This document shows positions 25,881 to 36,946 of a DNA stretch of 64,000 bases, piece after piece. Made by a program: the position numbers and the translations under genes. The notes under the pieces are model-generated. The model was not told the DNA's origin, searched no databases, and saw only the letters and a program-made list of their open reading frames with translations. How positions within the stretch are numbered: the stretch's first letter is position 1; every line of letters begins with the position of its first letter. The DNA lies in the NCBI RefSeq assembly GCF_910592395.1, contig NC_088310.1, positions 27,173,491 through 27,237,490 of the forward strand. Reading direction: 5' to 3'. This DNA comes from Lineus longissimus. Lineage: Eukaryota > Nemertea > Pilidiophora > Heteronemertea > Lineidae.

Positions 25881-28800
25881 ATGCCACTGTGGACTGTTCA
25901 TCTTGAGGGTGGGCCCCGACGTGTCAATCATGCTGCTGTTGCCATCGAAGACAAGATCTACTCATTCGGAGGCTATTGCACTGGGGAGGACTATGAGACA
26001 ATCAGACCGATGGATGTTCACATTTTAGACACAGGTAAAGTTTAAAAGTGTATGGACATCACCATTTAATGTTTGAATCTTTCAGTCTTTTGCACTTAAA
26101 AACCTCATCTGTTCAAACTGACATCATCAGTGACTGTGAATGCACGAGAAGACGGTCTGTTGGCAGGATATCAATCAAGTTGTTGTATCTAAAACATTGT
26201 GCTCAATAACTTGAAGTTAATGGATGACTAGCTACTAACTGACTTTCAGGTTGCTGTTCTATCTGCATCCTTCCTTTGCACAACTTAATTCTGTGATCAT
26301 TTATAGCGACTCTTTTTAATAAGCACATATCTTTCAGTATCCTACAGATGGAAAGCTGTCCCTATCCCAGTACCAGAAGACCCTCAGTACAAGAACATAC
26401 CGTACCAGCGCTATGGTCACACAGCAGTAGCATATAAGGACTGTGCATATATATGGGGCGGAAGGAACGATAGTCAGGGAGCATGCAACAAGTTGTATTG
26501 TTTTGATGCAAGTAAGTTTGGCTGCTTCAGTGACAATATGATGGGACCTCTAAGTTTAAATTACTCTCGATTTGTGGTATTGATTAGCATTTCAAAACAG
26601 TTTTGAAATCAGATGAGGAGTTGTTGTGAAGTGTTAGACCATCATACTTCCTGATTTCGTTGCAGACTCGTAATTCATAGTCATTAATTGATGAAGAAAA
26701 ATGGGTTTTTGACTGACGTTGTTGGGCTGGCAAGCTGATGAATTGTTAATTAGATTATCATCAAATTTGAATAACACTTCATCTAAAAAACCTCTGATTG
26801 ACAATGATTATCTTTCCGTTTGCAGGTACTCTAAAGTGGATCAACATTGAAGTGACTGGTCCTTTACCTGCTGCCAGAGATGGCCATTCTGCTTGTGTCA
26901 TCCAAGAAAAAATCTACATATTTGGAGGATATTTAGAATGGGTAAGGCTCGATGCATTGAGTGACATGTCTTGTAGATTTCAGGGTGTACATTTTTCAAT
27001 ATTTCAAGGATTTTCACTCTGTGATTCAAACATTCGTGGCCTGTGGATTGTTGACTATACTTTGAAGGAAAACAGATTAGAGATGAAACGTCTTTTTTTG
27101 CATTTTAGCTGGACAGATTTAGTAATGGTGTGCACACATACAGTTTTCCAACACAACAATGGGAGCTACTGCTGGCAACAGTAAGTTATTTTTTCAGATG
27201 TTCTGACATAGTCAACCCGAAGAACATCGTCAATAGAGGCTATATCCCAGCTAAGTTGATTTCTACAGCATCTTCTCATTGAGTGTTTCTTCAGGCTGAT
27301 ACTATATGAGGCATTCACGGTATGCACCTCTCAAATGTGGAATTCATTACATGTAACAATGAGAGATCTTTACCATTTCAGTCCTTCAGATTGAAAACAA
27401 CAAAACTGAAATCAATGTTCTGTCATTTTCAGGGTTCCCCCGCCCGGTGGAGAGACTTCCAATCAGCATGTGGTATTGACAACCTGATGTTCATCTTTGG
27501 TGGCCGCAGTGATAGAGCTGGACCGTTTCATACCAATCATGAGATCTATTGCAATAAAATTCAGGCATTTAATATCGGTGATAACCATTGGCATGAACCA
27601 GCTACAACTGGTCTTGCACCAGTGGGACGAAGGAGTCATTCTTGTTGTGAGTATGAGACTTTTTTAACAGCCTTGCCTTTATTCTTATACTGTGCAGATC
27701 GGCTAAGAAGAACCAGTGCACTTATGTTTTGGGAATGTAAATCATCCAACTTGTCTCTGACCTTATGAATAAAATGTCAGAAACTGTCTTATTTAGTGTG
27801 GTGGGTTTTTTATGTGCCATTATTCTGGTCATGTGCATTGTTAGCTCCGAACTTGAAACTTGATTGAATGACACCCTTACGATTGCAAAATGCTTGCACT
27901 TCATTTCAGTTGTGTATAAAAAGCAGCTGTACATATTTGGTGGTTACAATGGAATTCATGATGTTCACTTTGATGATATCTACAAGTACGATCCAGGTAG
28001 GTTATGATATGATTTAGTGAGTGTTTTGAATAATAACTGATGCGCAATAGTAACAGACTCCCTTGGAAGAACAGTGTAACATCAATTAGTTTCCAATCAG
28101 TAGCAAAACATCTTCATGTTGACAAATTCTTAAATCATTGAGATTTGTCGAATTCATGTCATTATGCCTTCTATTTTAGCCACAAATCATTGGTCTGTTG
28201 TCAAAGTAAAAAACCGAGGCCCTTGTCCAAGGCGGAGACAGTGTTGTTGTGTAATAGATGACAGAGTTTTCTTATTCGGTGGAACTAGGTAAGCTGAAGA
28301 GAATAATGTCAGTCTATTTGTGAAGTGCACTTCATGCAGATGAGATAGCAGTGAGCATACCTCACTCTGAAAGCAAGTCAAAATTCAGGTATGTTGTTAT
28401 GATGACTTTGACTGTTGCTCCGAGGTCTTGTCTGCTTCACAATCACAGAGTGTAAGGGATTCGTCTCCTTTCAGTGCACCATACGATATATTCTCTATTG
28501 CTAAACGACAGTGAACAGTTTCATGTTTGTTCTTTCAGTCCATGTGAGGAGCCAATGGAAGGAACAGATTCTGACTCAGATCTCATGGATCACTCCGATC
28601 TTCATGTGCTGGACTTCTGTAAGTTTTATTTCATTCAGCTCCTGTACAAAACTAGATTATTGTTCATTGAAGATGAAACAAAACATGACATGATACTCAG
28701 TTTTGCCGTTTAAAAAAACTGTGCATTCGGTGTGCTTTGTTTTCATGATGAGCCACCATACTCAACAGACCGTAAACATGTTTGATCTGCCTTATCTGGT

Positions 28801-29269
28801 ATATTGTAAGTAGTTGTCAAAACGTTTGCCTCTGTCTTTCAGCTCCAAGCTTGAAAACTCTGTGCCAACTTGTTGTTCTGGAACTCAAACTTGACACAAA
28901 GTACTTACCAAGGGACATACAGTGAGTACAAGTATGGCCAGAAATATTTCCCTGCATAGTTTTCGATTAAAAGTTCTCGACCAAAATACCAAGTGGAATG
29001 GTAGACTTTTGATTTTTCTCTGATCAGTGATGTTGTGTGTCCTCTTGAAGTCTTCACTTGACCTGAATACAGTCATGCTTCTTGGTTAGAGAACTACAGT
29101 AAAAGACATTCTCGCCCATGATGTCAATAGCTCAGTCAGAGAAAGGATCAGTCTTGCATGATTTTACAATCAAATCATTTGGTTTATTCATCTTCTTACT
29201 TTCAGCTGGGAGCTCACTGCAATGACAACAAACAACAACATCAGTCGAGCTGTCAATTCGAATGGATGA
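25881..29269 (+). CDS. KLHDC3: Kelch domain-containing protein 3 (complete)
   Basis: Kelch-repeat substrate receptor. In vertebrates KLHDC3 serves a CUL2-RING ubiquitin ligase that recognises C-terminal glycine degrons. Ten coding exons: 25881-26034, 26338-26511, 26826-26941, 27109-27180, 27433-27646, 27910-27996, 28180-28288, 28539-28618, 28843-28921, 29206-29269. All introns are GT-AG and the phases join to 1,149 nt, 382 aa, the same length I recall for human KLHDC3. The start is a clean ATG followed by PLWTVHLEGGPRRVNHAAVA, nearly identical to the vertebrate N-terminus. Kelch blades show the repeated YIFGG / GHSACV / WRDF pattern. The C-terminus ELTAMTTNNNISR is also diagnostic. It is divergent from the dynein gene, with 1.08 kb between the start codons. 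A polyadenylation signal follows at 30879. Confidence 0.96.
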
Positions 29270-30878
29270 GGATGCAAAGATCAACAGGATTTTATTTTCT
29301 CATCTTATATTTTCATACATGGACAAAACAGTGTTTATTTATCATAATATAGATGCATGTATTTATTGAAGCAATTTATTCAGTGCTAATAACATCAGAA
29401 GAAAGTTTTGTCTATCATCACTCGTCATAGTAATCTTTTGTTTAAAAAACTAGATCTTCTGCTGTGGAGTTGATAATGAGCTTGGCAGTCAGCATATTAG
29501 ACAGTATATTGGGAGGTAATGCGCAGTATGGCATGGAAAAAGTGTTATGCAAAGGATAGAGCCATACTCCTAGTCACTTATCGGAGGTGTAGTCAGATGG
29601 CTTGGGGAACCAGTGAAAAATCAGTTGGGGATAGATTCAGCTGATGAGCATTATTGAGAAAAAAGACTGTCTTGTCATGAAAGAGATGATGTGAAGGATG
29701 TTGTTTGTGTTACCGACAGAGTTGGTTTATATTTGACTACACGCTGTAGTAGTAAGCTTGTCAGACTGGTTCAGTTTTATTGTACATGTAATGTGCATTT
29801 AGGCGTGCGTTTTGTTTTATTTCATAACTGAAGTTATTTTTAGCTAAACAGTGTTCCTCCAATTCCAAGGTGCCTTCACAGGCCACATCATGTTGCTTTT
29901 ACTCAGACATTTACATTTACACATCTTGTTTAGAATTCAGCTGCAGAGTAGACTGGATATTATGTATTTATAGCATGCACTGTGCATTTGGATAATGTTT
30001 TGACCTCATAATAGTCAAAAGGTCTGATTCCTCAATAGCGGGAACCGTGGAAACACTCACGAAACTGTGTGGTTATCACAGCTGTTAAATACATTTTTGA
30101 TGTGAGTTATTGATGTGGCAATTGTAATTGACCTCAAAGACTGTGGAATGCAGGAATCAGACCTTCAATCTCACTGTTTTGAGCTTTTGCAGTTTTGCAG
30201 TATTTTAGTAATATGCAAGAGACTCGTTTAGGTTTGGTTCAGGTTGCCTGGATAGTAAAAAACGAAATGACTGAAAAAGGCATTTGAAAGTCCTAGTCCA
30301 GAGTATTATATGAAGACGAAAGTCATATTTCTGCAAGTGTAATTACAATGATTTTCATGATTTTCTATGGTGTCAGAAACTTTTAGGTTCTGGTTTCATT
30401 TGCATCCTTGATTCATGCGGCACATTAGAAACAATGTGAGTATCTCATGAGAAAACGTTTTGAAGATATTTGCTCAGCAAAATCAGTTGGACGTATGTGT
30501 GAATTTGCGTACCATTATTTTACATGCAGATAACATATGATTTCAGCTTTGATTTACAACTAAAATAATCATGTGTTTGTACCTTGTAGACCATGCAACA
30601 GCACAATTGTTTGCCGCATCATGATCTCAACATATTTTATTCAAATAAGGAATTTGGACAAATAGTCAAATGGTTTATAATATGGTGAACAAGAGTGCTT
30701 GTGTCCATGGAAGTGCAGACTCTTTTGAAGCAAGAAGTGCTTGCATTGGATCTGTATATCCATGTACCAGTAGTATGTTGTGCCATAATTCTACTATTAC
30801 ATATATATAGCTTCAATTGTCACAATTTCTTTGAAAAACTTGTACAGATAATCATGTTTAGTTACTGTATTTATCAAA

Positions 30879-30884
30879 AATAAA
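30879..30884 (+). other. Polyadenylation signal AATAAA, probable KLHDC3 3' end
   Basis: This canonical AATAAA lies 1.6 kb after the KLHDC3 stop, in AT-rich sequence with no coding signal between. It gives a long but plausible 3' UTR. Cleavage sites cannot be seen from sequence alone. Confidence 0.5.
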
Positions 30885-32497
30885 CGATATATATGAATTT
30901 CATAATCTTTCTTCGTTTGTGGTAACTAGTGTGTATGTGGCACCAAAATGTGCACAGGAGCTTTTATTGCACAAGACCATGTGAAACTGATGGCAAACAG
31001 ATGTAAGCGTCTGTTCATGCCGGTGTTCATCCTTGTGAAAGTAATTGGTCTAGTGAGGACCCTAGCACCAAATACCTTAAGTATTTACCTTGAAATGCTG
31101 CACCAAATGGGTCTGGTTATAATCCTGGCACAACATAACTGTACGGACAGGCGTTCCTTAGGAGACAAGGACGTTGACATCAAGGTCGTCACATCTGTCT
31201 CATTGGTTGAAAGTCATTTCTGCAGGTAACAATACAGAGCGACGGGAAAACACACAGGTCCGTTGCATTCGAAAACAGAATTGTCCTGGTTTTTCACTAT
31301 TGCTCTGATGTCTTGGAACAGGATAACCATGGCACAGCATGTCATGGTAGGGTTGTTGTCTCTTGAGGTCTTGTGTTCTGATTTCATGCAATCTCTTTAT
31401 GAAAATGATCAGGTATTCACCATGTGAAAATGAGACACATTTTTCCTAAGGGTGGAGACAAGGTCCACCCTGTAGAAACATGGTGCACTACGTTGGGAGA
31501 GTACACATCTAGGTCAGACAGAGTACGCATAGTGAAGGGGCATGGCACATTCAGAGAAGACTTGGTATGCTCTCAGGCAACATGGCGAGCTATGAAGGGG
31601 AGGGCACATCCAGAAGAGATAGGGTGCACTACTATCTATCTCTGGGACAAATTATGCTGAACCAAATTGGGCTGGTGACAGCATGTATGGCCCCTGTGAT
31701 TCTAAAGAGCGAAGGATGTTGGCCTTGATATGATGACAGGTATGCTGGTGCTGGGGTGACTTAACCTTAGAGGTTGGAAGTTTTCCTGGCGGAGTGGAAT
31801 TGACCACTCAAAATAACAACAGGATATCACATTGATTATCAATATTTACAGTCATAACATTGGTTACAATCCCTAATGGTTACACTCCAGAGGCAGTGGC
31901 TATCATCTCCAGTATTATGTCCCTCGCGATATCCAGAACTAGGACTCCTGCCGATATCAATGAATCCACTTTCCAAGTTTCATGCCCTTGTGGTCACTGG
32001 GGAATAAATAGACTAGAACACAAGATAAGAAAATGAAGGATTTAATCCAGGAACAGTGTCACTACATTTTGTTTAGGATCTTGGAGGGACAAGACGCTCT
32101 GAGAAGACAAGCTGCTAAGTTCCCTACCCTCACCAATGACGAGACGTACATGTATTTCGGAGCCAAACCTTTCAAGAATTTAAAACAGATCAAATCGATT
32201 TTTAATCCTCCATTTACCAGTTGCATGACAATATATTAGTGTCATGAATGCGGGTGGTAGAGCCAACATTGATTAAAACACAAAAGCAATGTTATACCTG
32301 TACATTTGTACAAATACTGAAGTTGTGGAGCAGAAATTTCTTTCCCCAGTTTGGCAGTCAATAGTCACAGTCAATCTCCAGAGACCTGAACGTTACCCTG
32401 GAAATATTAGAAGTTACTCCAAAGTGTTCAAGTTATTACGGAATGTTCGACTTGTTTCAGAATATGCCCGTTTGAAGTTCTTTCAGAAATGTTCAAG
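30885..32497. other. Intergenic region between convergent KLHDC3 and VRK1
   Basis: Tail-to-tail spacer. Short open frames (for example 31424-31660 and 32289-32642 on plus) have no recognisable domain and no plausible splice partners. The left part is probably KLHDC3 downstream sequence and the right part VRK1 3' UTR. No repeat or RNA gene was recognised. Confidence 0.5.
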
Positions 32498-35400
32498 TCA
32501 TTCAAGAAACGATGATGTTTTCTTTTTTCGTGGATTCCGTTCTTTCAGTCCCGGCGTTGTTTGTGTGCCCTTGGTTGAGACAGACTTTGTTCTCCTCACT
32601 TTTCTCATCGTGGTATCTGAAAACATAAGGAAGCATTTATAGAATACAGATTAAAGAATTCATCACTTGTTACAACCAAGGCAGCAAACATTTGCTTGGC
32701 TGAGGTCAATAAATGCAGCAACAAGCCTGGCTGATTTTACAGACAACACAAAAAACCCAAAGTCTGTCCAACACAAGACATCTACTTACTTGATTTCGCA
32801 CATGTCATAGTGAAGTCATATTTAGTTTTTTTGGGCGAAAACATTTCAAAATCCTCATCTGAAGACGGACTAACAGGAGCTTTTGCTTTGGTAGCTGATG
32901 GACGCTTCCTCTGTTTCGAAGACCCCGCTGCTTCAGCAGGCGGATTGTCACTTTTCCGTTTTCCCCTGAGACTAGAATGTGGGGTACCCAGTTGAGGGGA
33001 CAATGGAGACACAACAGGTTCAACACTCAGCGCATTCCCTTTCCTTGGTGTTGCTCTCGCCGTGGAAGCACGTTTGGCAGGCGTAGGACACTGCGATTCG
33101 GCAGCCACAGCTCGTGCTCTCGCCGTGGAAGCATGTTTAGCAGGAGTAGGACACTGCGATTCGGCAGCCACAGCTCGTGCAGAGGATGCACGTTTGGCAG
33201 GGGTGGGACACTCGGAATCAACTCCTGATGCCCGTTTGTTTGTCTGTCGCTTTGGACTGGTTATCTACAAAAGAATAAAGCTTCTTGAAACGAAGGTAGG
33301 GATATTTGACCTTTTGGTCAGTATTCTCACTGATCAGCCATATCACTGCAAGGTCTAGCACAACCCCATATAGACTTAGTTGAATACCTGACCAAAAGTG
33401 GTAAGATTTACACTACTAAACAGATACAATCTGCCAAGACATCCAAAGGGACCCTCATAACCTCAAGCAGGTCATGAAGCAGTCTATCAAAGCTTTTGCA
33501 AGTTTAAATCAAAGTGCTCTTACCCGTCCTAACCCAGCTGAAGTAAAATTCAACTTGTCATCCTTATCACCCTGTGCTTTCATGGCTGTTACGAATATTT
33601 GGCACATCTTCTTATAGTCTGGGGTCTCCTCGTATTCTAGGTTTGCAACATATTGTAAATACGTCTCGATCTCCTCTGGAAATACAATAAAGAAGGGTCG
33701 ATCAGCTCAAGAACCAACACAAATATAAACATGTAGCTAAGAATTCCAACTGGTACTCAAACGAATGGACATTGAAATTTGTGCTAAGTTGAGAGACACT
33801 GTACTTACTGGGATAATCAGCACATTTAAAGCACTTCTTCATTAAGGCAGGAATGTCCTCCATGTACCTAAACAAGACAAACACACATATATCATCATTG
33901 AGACTGTGCAAACTGTTTTACAATGTAGGTAATCACTAAAAATTACTTAACCCAATCTCCATGTGTCATGAAAACCTTACCTACTTTTTCTACATTTCTT
34001 CCCCAACACCACTCAAACAGTGTACCAATGTCTTTCAAACCAATATAACCAATTATGTTATTTCTGGCAATATTCTAACTGAAAAATTTCAAATAAAAAT
34101 ACTAACTTGAGTTTCTGGTCCCTGACATAATTCTTATTGGCGAGATTGTCTTCCCATGGCAGTCGGCCACACAACCACTGTATCAAACAGTAACCTAATA
34201 TTTCAAGGTCACTTCGGCGAGATGCAGCTACGATGAAAAAGAAGAGATGGGATATGAAAGATATGTGATGCAGTTGTTACAAGAAATGAGTGTGAGTATA
34301 TGTACAACCGAGGAATGAACACAGTGGGTACAATAAGTCTTGATTCAAGCAGTAATGATGGGAAAAATAAATTATTCAAAAAGCATATCATCAGAACAAA
34401 ATGAATTGATGAATACAAAATCTTCTAACCAACTCCTCTGTGGGCATCTCTGCTTGTGAATTCAATTGTTCCGTCATGGGCTTTCCTGGGGTCCTCTTTG
34501 TATACATTGTGTGTTCCATTTGACTGTCTGTACCGGGCAGCAAGACCAAAATCTACCAAGAACACCTGGAACAAAACCAAAGAAACATCTCAAATCCAGC
34601 ATATTATTGCAAGACGAACACCCTCATTAGGTCTGGTAATGTTTAGATCAAAACAGTGTAGAGACCAACGTTAAATCTAGTTTCTCATACAATTTCCAAG
34701 TTTACAAGAAAGACGGGCAAAGTGTGAAAAGATTCGTGAAGACGCTACCTGATTTGGGTTCTTGTATCCAAGCAAGAGATTGGCTGCTTTGATATCAGCA
34801 TGGCTGTAATCTTTACTGTGGATGTATTCCAATACATCGATCTGTAAACAAGGAAGAACAATAGCAATAGAACTTTAAAACATTAGATATTGTGACCAAG
34901 GAAATCAAGCGAACATGGCCCAATGGTGTTATATATATTGGGCTTCTTTCAGGCACAAATTTCATCAGCAAGTGGAATTGTGCTAATCTCCAACTTTCTG
35001 TGGTCACTGTGATCATCTTCTGGCACTCTTCATCATCATTTTCACAAGAAGTTTGTCTGTTTTGCTTGTAAATGTGAACCAGAACTTTTTATGTTGAGAA
35101 CAATATAAAAGCAGTACTCACCACTCTTAATGCTACTTGCTGGACAGCCTTTCTTGGAAATCTTTTCCCATTTTCTACAAACAACTTCTGAAGATCTGTC
35201 CCAAACCGCTCCATTACCATGAATCTGTTCTCTACATTATTTAGCTCCTGGAAGCCAAGTGCTATGAACTTGGGCATACCAACTGTCTTCTTCTTGGTTG
35301 AACTAAGCCACTGTTGAACTAGAAATGACATTCAATACATAAACACTTAGATAAAAGATTCAGCTTAGTTTATGCAGTGACATCCTTGTCACAGTTGGCA

Positions 35401-36398
35401 GGTCTGGCATTTCCAGCCAGTCAAAGAAACTCCGGAAGTAAGTGTACTGGATCCAATTTTGACCATCCTTGCTTTGCAACCTTTGGGGGTAGGAGCAGCC
35501 TTCAGTGCATGATATAGGTAGAGCCAAGCTGCTCATCAAGGGTTTTACCAGCAAGTCTTGTGATAGCACAAAGGTGCCTAGGGTGTGAATGATGCCATTT
35601 ATGATTCAAGCTTTGTGAACAGACTTCAGTCAAGACCTAATTTAGGGCTATATTTGTTTCATTAATAACTTACTGTGTTCTGGCTTAGCAGCTCTTTGAT
35701 AGAATGTGCACTCGCAGAACAATGGTCCATTTCCTTTAGGTTCCTAAAGTAGTTGAAATAATACATGTTACATATAAACAAATGTAGATGAATTTGTAAA
35801 GTATTTGATCTTGATTGCTATGTTAGAACATCCATCAACATGAATTCTGCAGAACAAAATTGTCAAATCTTTGAAATAACCAAGCAAGGAAAACCCAAAA
35901 TTGGGAACAATAGACAACAGTTCCTTTTTACACAAAAACCGATTCTTAACTCACCATTTTAACAACAAATTCTGGTTCCTTACTATTGCTGTCTTTCTTT
36001 GAAGCTGAAATGAGCATGCCATAACGTGAGGATCTGAGAAGCTCATAAATATCAAACTGAACAATTTCTATTCCATGTACAGCATGAATATCAAAGTTTT
36101 ACAGCGAGTTCTGCTGAAAAGTATTTAACATCAAATCACAATCAGAGCTCATTGTAATAGTTGAATTTTGTAAAACAAATTATCCAGTTGTTTGGTTGAC
36201 ATGAGCTTCCGTACCTAAATAGAGCACTCCAAAGCCACCTTGCCCAACAGGCTGATGAATTCTCCACTCTTTCTTTAAAACATCAGTTAGAATTGTTCCC
36301 TCTGTAAGTGCTCCAGAATGCTGGTAACCAGCTGCTGCAGCTGCCTTTGGCTTCCGTCCACCTCCTCTCCCTCGCCCAGCTGCAGCTCTTGGCATCAT
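32498..36398 (-). CDS. VRK1: VRK1 serine/threonine kinase (complete)
   Basis: Vaccinia-related kinase family (casein kinase 1 group). It is a nuclear kinase that phosphorylates BAF/BANF1, histone H3 and other chromatin factors at mitosis. Eleven coding exons, high to low: 36398-36215, 36004-35955, 35743-35674, 35318-35122, 34841-34749, 34565-34430, 34227-34107, 33867-33809, 33675-33524, 33264-32790, 32616-32498. They join to 1,656 nt, 551 aa, longer than the ~396 aa I recall for human VRK1 because of the C-terminal tail. Visible motifs: glycine loop VGQGGFG, lysine in EFVVKM (K77), catalytic HADIKAAN (D183, non-HRD as usual for VRKs), VDFGLA (D203) and [17 protein letters not shown] in the activation segment. 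The basic tail contains three copies of a CPTPAK-containing repeat (33047-33220). It is head-to-head with WDR43, 548 bp between start codons. Two ATGs in tandem start the frame. Confidence 0.96.
33047..33220 (-). repeat. In-frame 63 bp tandem repeat in the VRK1 C-terminal exon
   Basis: Two near-identical 63 bp units (start of the repeated word at 33053 and 33116 on plus) and a diverged partial third encode about 21-residue units with the core ESQCPTPAK(H/R)ASTAR. Because 63 is a multiple of three, copy number can change without a frameshift. Each unit has a Thr-Pro site next to basic residues. Confidence 0.9.
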
Positions 36399-36946
36399 GA
36401 AATTGCAGGTTGATACTTAATGATAGTGATAGGGCAGGCTACTGTCTATACAGACGTATAGTCTATTGATTCTGAAACTGAAAGAAATTATGACATAATA
36501 ATTTGTGAACTAAAATCAGGATCTTGTTTTTTTCTGTGAGGCACAGGCAAAACAATGCCGATGCCAATAATGAATGTGTGGGAATGATAACACATAGTGC
36601 GGAATGATGAATGGGTTCGGTACATTTGTCCGAAATGGGGAATAAAATACAGTAATCCGTGAAACGAAACCACAACAAATGTACAGGCAGTTCTCGGAAA
36701 AAAAAGTGTAATTGCTCAGTTATCGTTATTTCGGGAATAAATGCCATTGATTCTTCTTTATACGTACGTTTAGAACTACACGTATGATACCCCAAAAGTG
36801 CTTATTAAAAGCAGTGAATGACAGAAAACGGGAAAACAATTCCCTGTCAATAATCAAAAACTACCGCCATTGAAGTACCAAATACCTACTTCCGCTTCCG
36901 TTATCAGACAAATGCGCATGCGGAGTTGTACACACGTGGTCCAAAA
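36399..36946. promoter_or_regulatory. Probable bidirectional promoter, VRK1 / WDR43
   Basis: This 548 bp gap separates two start codons facing away from each other. Close to the WDR43 ATG it contains CCGCCAT (36864-36870, YY1-like), two CTTCCG boxes in tandem (36889-36900, ETS/GABP-like) and TGCGCATGCG (36913-36922, NRF1-like palindrome). These motifs are typical of TATA-less housekeeping promoters in animals. The motifs are seen; promoter activity and shared use are inferred. Confidence 0.6.

Noticed and set aside
32289-32642. 117-codon plus-strand frame
   Set aside because: Its right part is the complement of the last VRK1 exon (32616-32498), which has a correct acceptor and stop. The rest has no domain.
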